In this document: positions 1 through 10,405 of the stretch, piece by piece | How positions within the stretch are numbered: position 1 is the first letter of the stretch | How the letters are laid out: each line of letters starts with the position of its first letter | NCBI GenBank assembly: GCA_025094145.1 | Contig: JALLLS010000023.1 | Span: 124,001 to 188,000 of the forward strand | DNA from: Spinellus fusiger | Taxonomy: Eukaryota; Mucoromycota; Mucoromycetes; Mucorales; Phycomycetaceae | DNA: 64,000 nt | Direction of reading: 5' to 3' | The notes under the pieces: model-generated | Databases searched by the model: none | Told to the model about the DNA's origin: nothing | What the model saw: only the letters and a program-made list of their open reading frames with translations | Made by a program: the position numbers and the translations under genes

Positions 1-7
1 ATTTAAC

Positions 8-230
8 ATGGCCATTACCTGCTCTGACATCTTCAAGGTCCTATTTGCCATCATCCTACCTCCCTTGGGTGTCCTATTTGAAAGAGGTTGTGTCTGTGAT
101 TTAGTAATTAACATTGCGTTAACATGTCTTGGTTATATTCCCGGAATAAGTAAGTAGTTCAGCAACCAACCAACGCAAGTACTAATATGTTGTTGTAGTC
201 CATGCGCTGTATATTATTATAAAGTATTAA
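8..230 (+). CDS. PMP3: Pmp3/RCI2-type plasma membrane proteolipid (UPF0057 family)
   Basis: Join of 8..149 and 199..230 gives 57 residues. The protein is two hydrophobic hairpin segments joined by a short charged turn. Visible family signatures are ILPPLGVLFERGC near residues 16-28 and GYIPGIIHALYII at the C-terminus, which is formed across a 49-nt GTAAGT...TAG intron. Known members are small double-membrane-spanning proteins of the plasma membrane that influence membrane potential and cation tolerance. Length matches the usual 50-60 residues. The start is the only in-frame ATG before the first hydrophobic segment; the window edge prevents seeing the promoter. It is transcribed away from the edge, convergent with the aldolase gene at 376-1370. 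Confidence 0.93.
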
Positions 231-375
231 TACCAACCCACCTGCTAAAGAAGAGTAGTTGATCATTTATTTCACTACCTAGAATCCATAGCACTGTATA
301 CACTACTTCTATATAAATGTCCCTTGTTGTAATACATCTTATTTATTATTATCTCTCGTATTCTTCACTTTGTGA

Positions 376-1370
376 TTACTCAAGACACTCTGGTTGCTGT
401 AGTATTATATCATTGTACATGGGTTGAAACTGGTAGCTTGCTGCACCCCTGTCCCCGATCACTACAGCTACTTCTCTTGCAACAGCAGCCTCTATTAATT
501 TGAGGTCGTGATATCCATTCACAGACGCAGCCTCAGCTATCAGTTGGGACTTGCAACATTTCTCCATAGCATAGAAGTTCCAAATGGCTTCATCCACAGT
601 ATAACCAGTAGTTAGCAGACCATGGCTCTGCAAAATAAGTGCCTTGTTGTTTTCCCCCAGGGCTTTTACTATCTTCTCTCCTTCATCAGCAGTAAAAACA
701 ACTCCGTTGTATTCCTCGAGGATTCCGTGGCGCTCATAGAATTGACAGGCATCTTGAGTTATAGGCAAGAGAGGTCTTCCAAGAGCAGAAAAGGTTCTTC
801 CATACATAGAATGACTAACACTATAAGAAATCATTCAACAGGTAGGCGTACATACGTATGAACAACACAATTGATATCTTCTCTTGCTCCATGGACAGTT
901 GAATGAATAACAAAGGCAGCCTTATTAACAGGTCGGCTACCTCTTACAATATCACCCTCTGAGTCTACTAGAATAAGGTCACTGGCCTTGATATGACCAA
1001 AATACTGTCCAAGAGCATTGACCCTTTTGAAGATGAGAAGACCATAATAACTAACTTACCAGAACAAATCAGGATACTCAGGATCACGGACAGACATATG
1101 GCCAGCCACACCTTTAGGATAATGGTGAGCCAATGAAGATGCTATAGATTAAAATCAATTACCTTCATCCCAGCCAAATCGTGCTAATAGACGGAAGCCT
1201 GCTGCTAGTTTCTGCTTCAAGTGTTGTCTCTTTTCATGAACATTGGCAAACACTGGCATGGAGATGGTTGGTATAGGAGTACTTTCTGCCTTTCTGGCCT
1301 CTTCCTCTGTTTCGCTTCCAGTCAAAACAATTCTCTTTCTCGATCTGAAACGAATGAAACGACCTTCCAT
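376..1370 (-). CDS. Class II aldolase/adducin-domain protein
   Basis: Four exons on the minus strand (1370..1163, 1111..1060, 1023..856, 820..376) splice in frame to 290 residues. After a short basic N-terminus the class II aldolase/adducin fold is readable: LAAGFRLLARFGWDEGVAGH, then the core DPEYPDLFWVNALGQYFGHI, and later HSMYGRTFSALGRPLLPIT and ALILQSHGLLTTGYTVDEA. The HxxH-type metal-binding surroundings (VVHT...HSMYG and SHG) resemble fuculose-phosphate aldolase relatives. Fungal members of this group are mostly uncharacterised; the substrate cannot be told from sequence. The last intron is only 35 nt, short but consistent with neighbours. Start is the ATG ahead of the basic segment. 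Confidence 0.88.
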
Positions 1371-1967
1371 AAAGTCTTCACTACTATAGTCCGTTAGTAA
1401 AGCATATGTGCATTTTATATTACTTTGTATATTCTGCCATGTTTATGATGAAAGAGAAAGAGTAAGTTAAACAACGAAAATGTTTTGTAGTGCATTATAT
1501 AGAGTTTTTGTACTCTAGAACAGTTTCTGGTTTTTAAATGTCCATTGAATTAGCATTTCAGAGATTTAATTTCTTTTTCTTATAGCCAAAATTATATAAA
1601 TATCTTTGCCTTTATTTGGAGAATTCAAGTGAATTAAATAGTTTACAGAGAAAGGAATAAATGGTAGACTTAAGGTTTTAGTTAGGCCCATGATGCAGAT
1701 ACCTGTCTTTTATCTTGTAGAAGAGTCCAAGAGATTTGGTCAATAATGACCAATCTTATAGCCAAACACACACACACACACACACAAGAAACAAGTGCAA
1801 GAAAGATTTATATAAATGAATATAGATAGAGAATAAAAACATCTATTTTTGCTCACAAATAAGTATTCTTGATCTGTCTAAAAAATACATAGTTTATAAA
1901 GATACTGCAACTTATCTCAAATGTCGAGTCTGCTATCGCTGTTAACCATCCTCAGTTTCCCAGACTA
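1371..1967. other. AT-rich intergenic region with a CA microsatellite
   Basis: No ORF with recognisable content. A (CA)n tract sits near 1766-1787. This would hold the promoter of the aldolase gene, transcribed leftwards. Confidence 0.6.
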
Positions 1968-1969
1968 TA

Positions 1970-3322
1970 TAGTGTTCGGTGGAAAACATGTCAAAGTTTT
2001 CATTTTCTGACCTCTACTTTGGTAAAAAAAAAACTTTTTTATTATATTTTTTCTCATTTCTTCTTTTTCCACTATAACATTCATTATGTATAACACCACT
2101 GAACAATCCATCAAGCCTATTGGAAACAAGAAGAAAAATATCGACGACTTCACTCGTCAACTCATTGTTCACGAGGCTACTGTAAATGGCACCAGACAAA
2201 TGGGTATTGCAGCCATGTTTGGCATCAGTAATTCTGCTGTCAGCCTCATTATGAAGAGATATAGGGAGAATAGCAGCTTCAAAGCAGGGAAGAGCTCTGG
2301 GCTTAAGCCTATCTTAACGGAGAGAGACGAGAGGGAAGTCTCTCGAGAGGTGGCAAAGAACTCCTTCCAGAGCATGAAGGAGCTTCATCAGGGAATGGCC
2401 ACCCAAGTGTCCATGACTACATTCCAAAAAATAATGAAGAAACTTGGCCTGTCTTCTTAAAGGGTGATAAGAAAGCCTGCTCTTAACAATAAAAACAAGA
2501 AGTTGAGGCTTTCTTAGGCTACGGTCCACTTCCACTGGAAAGAAGAAGACTGGAAAGCGGTCATCTGGTCCGATGAGTCCAAGTTCCAGTTGATGAGCAA
2601 CAACCACCATAACAGAGTGATACGCAGAAAGAAGGGAGGTCTTCTCTCAAAGAATTCCAAGACAACAATAAGGTTTGGTGGTAGTGGGGTTCTTTTTCTG
2701 GTCAAGGTGTTGGTAGACTTGCTATGGTAGAGAGATCCATCAATACTGCCAATCACACCAGTATTTTAGATCAGGCCTATTGCCATGAAGTAGATAGTTC
2801 TTCGGCACTGAATCTTGTGGTAGGCTATGTTCTTCAAGAAGACAATAATAGTATGACAACTAGTAAAGAGACTAGGAAATGGAAGGATAAGAGAGGCATA
2901 GTCATGATGGAGGGGTGATCCTCTCAAAGCCCTGACCTGAACCCAATTGAGCATCTTTGGGAGGAGCTGGACAGAGCAGTTTTCATTAGGCTGATCCCAG
3001 TAAGCATCCTCCAGAATTTGAAGGCTCTCTTGGTCCAAGAATAGGAGATAATCCCCAAAGATACTACAGATGGCCTCATTGCCATCATGCATAGGAGATG
3101 TAGGGCTGTTATAGAGGCTAAGGGTGGAAACACCAAATACTTAGGGTTTCTACTCAATGAATTTGTATATATTATCCTTTTGACCTTCTTTATACTCTAT
3201 CCAATTTTCAAGTCTCTACTATGTGTGTTTAATGTGTGGTTTCATTACAAGTAATAAGTACTTCCTCAAACAAGAATCCTATCAGAAAATAAAACATTTG
3301 ACATGTTTTCCACCGGACACTG
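1970..3322 (+). mobile_element. Tc1/mariner-type DNA transposon, degenerate copy 1
   Basis: A 1,353-bp element flanked by TA dinucleotides (1968-1969, 3323-3324). The ends are inverted repeats: the left reads TAGTGTTCGGTGGAAAACAT and the right, reverse-complemented, CAGTGTCCGGTGGAAAACAT. A near-identical copy in opposite orientation is at 48543-49897. The transposase ORF is intact only for its N-terminal helix-turn-helix part (2086-2460). The catalytic part is readable in pieces: the first Asp in WSDESKFQ near 2568-2591 and the DPDLNPIEHLWEEL-like Glu block near 2930-2965. In-frame stops and frameshifts separate them, so this copy is not expected to encode an active transposase. Confidence 0.9.
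2086..2460 (+). pseudogene. Tc1-like transposase, N-terminal DNA-binding portion
   Basis: An open frame of 124 residues covers the paired-type bipartite helix-turn-helix of a Tc1-like transposase. The first HTH is around residues 25-70 (motifs MGIAAMFGISNSAVSLIMKR) and the second HTH-like segment ends KIMKKLGLSS. A stop (TAA at 2458-2460) follows directly. Downstream DNA still matches the DD34E catalytic domain but in broken frames, so the full protein cannot be made from this copy. Known role of the family: cut-and-paste transposition into TA sites. Confidence 0.82.
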
Positions 3323-3341
3323 TATGTATATCTTGATTGTT

Positions 3342-3420
3342 CAAAAGCTCCCATAGGGTGGCTAATATGCCCAATACGCGAATAGCAACCAAACACCCCA
3401 ATAGTAATAATACTTTGAAC
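3342..3420 (+). repeat. LINE 3' tail fragment (copy 1)
   Basis: About 80 bp match the extreme 3' end of the LINE at 49910-54464 (CATAGGGTGGCTAAtATGCC ... ACTTTGAAC). The copy ends at GAAC followed by host TGTA, as in the other three copies. It lies 20 bp beyond the Tc1 terminus. No clear target-site duplication is visible. Confidence 0.75.
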
Positions 3421-3694
3421 TGTAGCAACTCATCATTGTACCTAGACTCAAAAAATATTTACTCTTCTTGAGATCAATTGTCTACATATGTCTATCACTA
3501 TTAGACTTTCTATGGCGATTTTGGTTTATAATCAAATGGCCAAGAGAATATATTATTTGAGCTATTATTATTTAATCACATTATAAAAATAATAACTACA
3601 GCATACCTCATACATGAAAAACACTTGTTTAATCTTATGAAGGCTTACACTTGCTTAAAATAGAATGAGTTACACTCTTTTCATATATTATCTG
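3421..3694. other. AT-rich intergenic, no gene seen
   Basis: No coding signal or recognisable repeat on either strand. Confidence 0.5.
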
Positions 3695-3920
3695 TACTAA
3701 ACACACTGTATTACCATTATTTAGGCTATCGATTGTTTATCAAGGAGGCTTAATAAATGCTATAGTCTAAACTGAGTCTTATTCACTTTCTTTAAGCTTG
3801 ATAGACTGTGCACTTATCTGTATTTGTATGAGCAGTTGAAGAATGACTATGAATATAGAATGATGTTACTTGGATGCTAATGAAATGGATGATAAGCAGT
3901 ATGACTGATATTGCTTCATT
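3695..3920 (+). repeat. Dispersed repeat R2, copy 1
   Basis: About 225 bp matching, in inverted orientation, 34480-34728. Shared blocks include TGTACTAAACACACTGTATT at one end and GAATATAGAATG...TTGGATGCTAAT at the other. Compared with the second copy it lacks about 47 bp lying between two GA(C/T)TAT words. No coding potential, terminal inverted repeat or LTR hallmark was found. Confidence 0.75.
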
Positions 3921-4500
3921 AATAATATCGTACTGTTATATCTTAATATAATGTTCTTACCTAATATTTATGCCTTAAATCTTATTTAGTATTTAAACAG
4001 AAAAAGAAAATCGATGATATTGGTTCTCATTTACATGTCATGCATCTTCTCACCCTCAGCCATGAGCTTAAATGATCAAATATTGAAGTATAATATTGAG
4101 GTGTATAATCCTACACTATTTTTTTTCCTATCTTGGTATATCTTTATATCTCTATCGGTATATTTCTTAGTATATTTTTGTTGTTTTAACTTTGTATGAA
4201 ACTACAGGCCGGAATCTGTAAGAAAGGGAAAAAGAACAGGATTCAGAATCAAAACAGTCACCCAAACTCATATCACCCAAACACGTACCAGACACCTGCC
4301 AGAAACATGGTAGGGACTGGTGGAGCCCTTACCCTGAGGAAAAAATGCTGTATTGTCCATTGTCACATCAAGACTTTTTTCATACTTTTATTTTCTTTCC
4401 AGTCACATAATCTCACTCAATTGTAGTACTTGGGCAATTTTCCCAATTTTATAATCTCATTAATTCTTGTATTGGTTTGTTCGAGTCATACAATAGATGT
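3921..4500. other. AT-rich intergenic, no gene seen
   Basis: Short open frames at 4014-4199 and 4196-4426 have no family-like composition and no conserved motif; not called as genes. Confidence 0.5.
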
Positions 4501-4780
4501 AGTGTCGTCTTTGGCTTTAACCAAAGGAAATCCGGAAAGTTCAAAGAGTAAACAAGGTCTGCTCTTTATTAAGGGGTCTTTCACACTTCTTTTATACTTT
4601 TCTAATTGATACTATCTACTAATAAAGGCTATGGAAAGCCCCCTCTTGATAGATTATTATCCCTTAGATATACGCCTTGCTAACTAACTCTTCTATTGTG
4701 TGGTCCCGTTTAGGCAGTTTGTGGTTCCATTGACTGGGATGATCGATAGTTCTATTTATGGTAAGTGATTATCCGACAAA
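4501..4780 (-). repeat. Dispersed repeat R3, copy 1
   Basis: About 280 bp matching, inverted, the two halves of 14404-14935 (for example CTTTGGCTTTAACC near 4510 and GGTAAGTGATTATCC near 4760). The second copy carries roughly 240 bp extra in its middle. No ORF. It abuts the Fanzor-like copy that starts at 4866. Confidence 0.7.
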
Positions 4781-4865
4781 AGTGACCAAAAAGGTGTAAC
4801 CACTTTTCTTTTAATGAGATTTTTTTTTAGTCTCATACTTTTCTTAATAGTGTTATAACTTCATT

Positions 4866-5060
4866 ACACACCAGGAGGTCTTTAGGATATAAAAAGAAAT
4901 AGTCGAAATACAATTGTTTAAAAATGATATCGATTTGAAAAGGTGTGAAAATAAAGTGAAATATATTCACGTTAGTTCTTAAATAAAGATTATTATGTAG
5001 ATTTACCTGTAAATATCTGAATCCCGAAGGAAACCACTTTCGATGTGGCGATATATAATA
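4866..5060 (-). ncRNA. Conserved non-coding 3' tail of Fanzor-like copy A (candidate guide-RNA region)
   Basis: Downstream of the decayed coding end, about 190 bp stay strongly similar to 37669-37865. The segment contains the palindrome ATTTACCTGTAAAT (5001-5014) and a CCAC/GTGG hairpin near 5031-5047. In TnpB/Fanzor systems the guide RNA derives from the 3' end and the adjacent element terminus. Assignment here is inference from position and conservation only; no transcript evidence exists. Confidence 0.35.
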
Positions 5061-6570
5061 TAATATGAATAAGAATATCTATTCTTATGTGACTGTATAG
5101 ATACCTTTTGATGCATTTACATCTCTGTTCTAAACCATTCCATAACTTTGGCAAGCGCGGATAGTGTTGAAATTCACTAATACCTCAGTGAGGATATTTG
5201 TGTTATAAGTGTGGCAGATCTTAAGAACAAAAATAAAACAGAGTAACTGTTAGAAGAGCTTTTCATATTGAGTGAGAGGTCAATCATGCTTACCCTCGAT
5301 GTAAAGAACTCATCGACATCAACCAGAAAAAGATCACCATCCTTTTGTCTCTTTTTCAGTGATTGATATAAGATTCTTGTCAAACCAACACGATGACCTT
5401 TGAACTTGACAGCATCTTTTCCTTTCATTCTTGCACCATAAGCAACAACTGGCAGTTTGGTAGGATCATACTCCAATCTTTTTAGGTGCCAATACCCCTT
5501 TTCACTAATAAAACAGTAAAAATAATGAGTTCAAGATCTATCAACGTAATCTAGGTGTGTGTCGTATTACCCTTGCACTGGCACCTTCTTGCCTTTGTAA
5601 TGGATTCACTGGGTTTACTATAGTAAAAAAATATACAATAGAAACTGACTAACATGTCAGACACAATAAACATACACAGACACTCACCAGATCACAACTG
5701 TTGGTTTATATGCCAGACAAAGGCAAACAAAATAAAGAGGGTAGAAGATATGGAGAAAAACAGACAGTGTGTTTGGCAGGTATTTATATCCGAACAGAAG
5801 AGAACAAAACGAAACTTTCACAATTCATTTGCTTAATCAGAACCACTAAAGTAATGCAGACTATAACAACATTCTAAAAAGAAAAGAATTGCTTAAAGAA
5901 CAGTTGCCTAGTTACCCGTTGTGATCAAATCGTGTGTTGTGTTCCTGTTCATGTACTCTCTTTGATTTCCTTAGACCAGCCTTTGTATCCAATACTCTAT
6001 TTCGTTGTCCCTGCTAGAAACCGAACTACTACCAATTCATCTATCTAGTAGTCCTGTTGATAACCATAGTGCCCTTTATTGCAAAATAAAGGAGATATTT
6101 TTACAAAGTTAAATAGTATAGATTTTGGGTCTACTTATATACATATCTCTTTAAGCTATGAGGATCACAGTTATACAATAATAACATCTCAGTGAATTCA
6201 GAGATGGATTTCCTCCTCTTGTTCTATGTATGTTTCAAGGGAAGAGAGAAACCTCATTTACGATAAAATCACTTTATGGAATTCTATGGCCTTGAAATAC
6301 ATGACCAAGATTATACACACTATAGAACAGAACAGTTACCCTTCCCAGTCTGCTTGGATGTTCTATGAAGACCATATCTATTGATTGAGAACAGGAAATT
6401 AGACAAATTCATAGTAAAAAAAAAGAAATACCAAACTAATATAAAAGTGTAGTTATCTACATCTTTAATAAAATAGACTTTGATCCAAATAGCTTCCTAG
6501 AGTATAAACAAGATAATCTTTAGGGACTTGAGTAGTTGACTGTTTCTTATTCTCGACTTGTTTTTTTAGT
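4866..6570 (-). pseudogene. Fanzor-like (eukaryotic TnpB-type) nuclease gene, lineage I copy A, decayed
   Basis: Homologous over about 1.7 kb to 37669-39407. On the minus strand the C-terminal exon around 5177-5476 reads PTKLPVVAYGARMKGKDAVK ... KFKGHRVGL ... LFLVDVDEFFTSR. A GTAAGC intron follows, then ICHTYNTN ... CQSYG ... NRDVNASK. This is the order expected for the RuvC-II/III and zinc-ribbon end of TnpB/Fanzor proteins (Asp-Glu-Phe-x-Thr-Ser, CxxC, (W/N)RDxNAxxN). A stop replaces the Trp before NRD, a ribbon Cys reads Tyr, and the residues after NASK are deleted. The putative N-terminal block near 6470-6560 keeps the frame of copy B apart from one stop. Known family role: RNA-guided DNA endonuclease. 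This copy cannot be functional; introns argue for a eukaryotic gene, not bacterial contamination. Confidence 0.72.
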
Positions 6571-7120
6571 TGGTTAATGTGTTTGAAAAGAACCTTCTCA
6601 CTGTCTGTCTGTTTTAGCATTGACTATGGACTGTGCAATTAAACACTATAAAGTTGGATAAAAGGAAGAAGTAAAGCTGACATTGCAACTCAATCACTGA
6701 ATTTATTAACATAATGTGCTATCCATAAGCCCACAATATTTTCAGCATAACATTGATTGAGAAAGATTTATTATAGGACATACTGAATTAACTCTAGTGG
6801 TCATTGTCCATAAAATAGAACCAAACTTACTTATATTAAGAACATTATAGCCATTTATTGACTCAGTATTCATAATCATCTCAATCATCTCATTGTAACT
6901 GGTATCAACAATAGTACTTAATGATAACAAGATATTGTTTCTAATACTGGACTTTAGGCTCAAGGCAAATAGAGTGTGAATTGTTTGACTTATGAATTTT
7001 ATGAGTGGAGGCTAATGAATGCATCACTAAAATAATAGATGAAACATTATTATTTGTTTTGATATTCCCCTCCTTTTGTTATTTCCCACACTGCAGATAC
7101 AACTTAACACCCAAGTACTT
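6571..7120. other. AT-rich intergenic, no gene seen
   Basis: The short minus-strand frame 6742-6963 shows no family motif and is not called. Confidence 0.5.
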
Positions 7121-7712
7121 GTCAAGATGAGCATAACTGAGCAAGGTATTGTGCCACTATTAACAAAGAGAAACAATAGAAGGAGGTGATAGACACTACA
7201 AAAGGCTATTCTAGTGATAAAAAGGTAAGCAATGTATTCCTCTGGGCTTGAGCTCAATGTATTCCACAAGGCACTCATTGTATTGTTATTAGGCAAGTAA
7301 ACACTCCTTTCAAGTCAGTCTTAGGTGGTCATCTATACTATCTAGAGTCTCTAGGGTATACTCCTGAGCATAGTTATCTATCTCTCAAGAATAAAGCACA
7401 ATGCTTTTAGGATATAGATTCTATTGCTATGAAGGGATACGCCTAGAGCAGCAGTGGCTATAGTAATAGTATATTATTAGCTATATTATTACAATAAACA
7501 ATTTTATCCGTCAATAATTTTATTCATCAACACTATATTCTATTGATAATACAATTTGATATTGAGGTATCCACAAAAGGAAACAATTATTTATATACTT
7601 GCAAACCTCTTGATTTTAAACACAGATCCATAAAAGGCAATAAATTTTTAGACGTAAAAGGAAGGAGATATCACCGCCTAAAAGCCAGAAAAATCTTTGG
7701 GTGTGTAGATAG
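7121..7712 (+). repeat. Dispersed repeat R1, copy A (uninterrupted)
   Basis: About 590 bp shared with 13679-14400 and 39491-40625. Landmarks are GAGCATAACTGAGCAAGGTA, CTAGGGTATACTCCTGAGCATA and ATTTGATATTGAGGTATCCA. It contains the pre-insertion sequence TGTATTGTTATTAGG (7279-7293), which in the 39.5-kb copy is duplicated around a LINE tail. Small open frames exist, but none is conserved between the three copies. Nature of the element unknown; no LTR or TIR recognised. Confidence 0.78.
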
Positions 7713-7756
7713 ATACATAGAACTCTCAATAGATAAAGATAAAAGTATTTAAAATA

Positions 7757-8100
7757 CATAACAGTGGTTTTTATTACAAAGTTCTTTAGTAGCTACAGTG
7801 ACTACCATTGGCATATATCACTGCCTGAAATCTCCACAGCTGGAAATAAAGGTGTATGTCATCTCTTTTGATATTTTACCCCATTCCAGCATCAGAGCAA
7901 TCTCCAACTTCTGTTTGGTAAAATATAAACCTCTGTTCTTCCTAATGATCTTCTTTAGGTGGGCCCACTGGTGCTCAATTTAATTGAGATCAGGACATTG
8001 GGAAGGCCAGTAAAGAATGATTTTCACACTATTTTCAGACTTCCATTCTTGAGTCTTTTTTTGCTCGTATGAGGTCTATCATTGTTCTCCTGTATACAGT
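7757..8100 (-). mobile_element. Tc1-like transposon fragment (transposase C-terminus, degenerate)
   Basis: On the minus strand, broken frames read the C-terminal Tc1 block. This includes the catalytic-Glu region resembling WPSQCPDLN...EHQWA and a following RGLYFTKQKLEIALMLEWGK segment. Several stops interrupt it. The end near 7757 (CAGTGGTTTTTATTAC next to TA) may be its terminal repeat. It belongs to a different subfamily from the element at 1970-3322. Confidence 0.6.
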
Positions 8101-8113
8101 CCCATGCAACAAA

Positions 8114-8540
8114 TGAGTAGACGGCAAATCAATTTTCAATTTTACAACTTATTCAAAAGATGACTTCAAGCAATGAAAATCAGCTAATTCTTAGCCAAGA
8201 ACATAAAGATATTCTCATCAAAAGAAGAGACCATGATATGTTTATTAGAAGTCAAATCATAGGAAAATGAAAAAGACATGCTACTTATCAAGAAATTGCT
8301 GACGATATCGACACCCCAAAGAGCACAGTGTGCCAGATCGTCTTATTGTATAAAAACAAATGCTTTGCTACAGGGTACTGAGCAATATATTTATAAAGAG
8401 AATTTAGAAAATCATCTAGAGAAAAAACACTCTAAATATTGTGTTATTCCATGAATCTTTTATTATGAACATCTTTGACTGATAAATATGCCTTTATTTC
8501 TCAAAAATCAAATAAAAAAAAATGATTTGCTGTCCACTTA
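8114..8540 (+). mobile_element. Internally deleted Tc1-like element (HTH remnant between inverted ends)
   Basis: The ends resemble each other when inverted: TGAGTAGACGGCAAATCA (8114-8131) versus the reverse complement of 8523-8540, TAAGTGGACAGCAAATCA. Between them a plus-strand N-terminal transposase segment is readable: a Tc1 HTH with HATYQEIADDIDTPKSTVCQ near 8278-8337. The catalytic domain is missing. About 430 bp long, so it looks like a MITE-type deletion derivative. One stop lies inside the HTH frame. Confidence 0.55.
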
Positions 8541-8557
8541 TTACTTGGGACTATCTA

Positions 8558-9923
8558 CAGTCACACCCAATTGAATTGCATACCTTTGAAAATAAGTTTC
8601 AGGACGAAATAGATAGGATATGCTCAACATTAAATAAAACACTCCACATTTGATCAAATACATTCAAACCTAAGCATATCAAAGCTCAATATCTTTAATT
8701 ATAGAAAATAAAATAATAATAATACAGTTAATATTCTGTATGGTCTCCTTTGGCATAAATGACAGTCTGGCATCTATCTGTCATATTTTGAATTTATTAT
8801 TGTGCAAGTTCAATACCAACCTTCTCCCATCCCTCTGCAAGTAGAGCCTTCAAACATTCAATGTTGGTAATAAATACCCTTATTTTTTCAATTCTTCTTT
8901 CCGAGGCCCACCAGACGTGTTCAATTGGGCTTAAATCAGGGCTTTATGTGTGATAGTACTCAAAGTACCCTAATTTTATGTGTCTTTTTCCACCCTCTGG
9001 TATAGGCCTCAGTATGACATATATTACCCTCTTCTTGTAACAGAAACTCACTGTTATATTTCTGATGCAATTACATGAACCAAGGGTGGAGCTCATTAGC
9101 CAAAATTTTGATATATTTGTCTTGGTTTACAGTGCCATTAACAAAGACTAATGGGCCAAATTCACCTTCCCAAATACAGCTCCAAAGCATCACACTACCA
9201 CCACCAGAATTCGTTTTTGGAACAATATGATTAGGATCATAACGTTCTCCAACTTTTCTAATGACACAGGTACCTCCATCGTTCCCTTTCACGCTGTACC
9301 TGGACTCATCAGACCAGATGACACCTTTCCACTGGTCGTTCGTCCAATTAACATGTTCTTTAGCCCAACAAAGCCTTTTCTCTTTATGTGTGTTTTAGTT
9401 AAGGCTGGCTTGTGGTTTACAGAAAAAGATCCAAACCCTAACTGATTTCAGTAACTGATAATAGTGTTTCTATATACATCAACCTGAATCTTCAACATTT
9501 CCAATCTCAGTTGATTGTATGAGGCAAATGGGTCCTCTCTAATGACCTTTTTTAGGTGTCTGAGGTCTCTTTCACTGGCTTTTTTTATTATTTTTATTTT
9601 TATGTTTTTCATGACTATTCAAACGTAATAGTGATACGTGTTTATTGATATTTCTAATACTATTCTGAACTGTAGGCCTTTTTCATCTAAACTACGTTTG
9701 CGATGACAGTCAATTTTAATTCAGCCTTAAACTGTTAATAAATGCCCCATAATCTTCTATCTTTTTCCTTGTCCTATTCCCCACGAGTGTGAGTTTCTGA
9801 ATATGTATCTGAGATGTTGTGTTGGTTTAATAATATTTAGAAAGAAATTGTATTTTATGCAAAAAAAACTCCTTTTTCTTTATTAAAATTTAGGTAAGTA
9901 TTCAATTCAATTGGATGTGATTG
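8558..9923 (-). mobile_element. Tc1/mariner-type transposon, third subfamily, degenerate
   Basis: About 1,366 bp between TA dinucleotides at 8556-8557 and 9924-9925. Terminal inverted repeats are CAGTCACACCCAATTGAATT (left) and CAATCACATCCAATTGAATT (right, reverse-complemented). The transposase lies on the minus strand: DLRHLKKVIREDPFASYNQL, then KEHVNWTNDQWKGVIWSDES, then an open stretch 9071-9292 with VIRKVGERYDPNHIVPKTN and GGGSVMLWSCIWEGEFGPLV. The Glu region near 8900-8940 is broken by stops. Multiple stops and frameshifts make it non-autonomous. The DD34E layout with WSDES and SVMLW motifs is typical of fungal Tc1-like elements. Confidence 0.85.
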
Positions 9924-10405
9924 TATGTGCATAAGAAACCCACTGGATTCACAGTTTCCATTGATAGAAATACAAAATTTATGCTATAGCACAGCTTCTT
10001 AGTTTTCAAATCATGAATTGAATCATACCACAGATTGAATCATTGGCATGTAAAGACCAATCATGAAACAGAAATAGTATAAGAAAAGGTTAACTCGTCT
10101 TTATTTTCTTTTCTTCATGGAACCTGGTCTAAAAATTGTAGCAGTGAAAAGTTCAATCACTGGTATTGAATAGAAGCCGAGTTATCTTTATCAGGACATA
10201 CATCCTCAACAGTCAATCGTGAAAGGTTTGTAAAATACCTCGAGGAAAAGCCAGTCATCCCAGCATTGAATAATTATTATTCAAATGAAGGTACTTTTGC
10301 TGTGGAAAAACTAGAATGCCAATGGTTTACTCCCATTTCATAAAATGAAGCTTTTGATCTTTATTAATCAACAACAATTAGACAAACGGCTAGCTAGAAA
10401 TCATG

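Noticed and set aside
4866..6570. Interpretation of the TnpB-like gene as bacterial IS605-type contamination
   Set aside because: The reading frame is interrupted by GT-AG introns at the same place in both copies, and both are embedded among fungal repeats.
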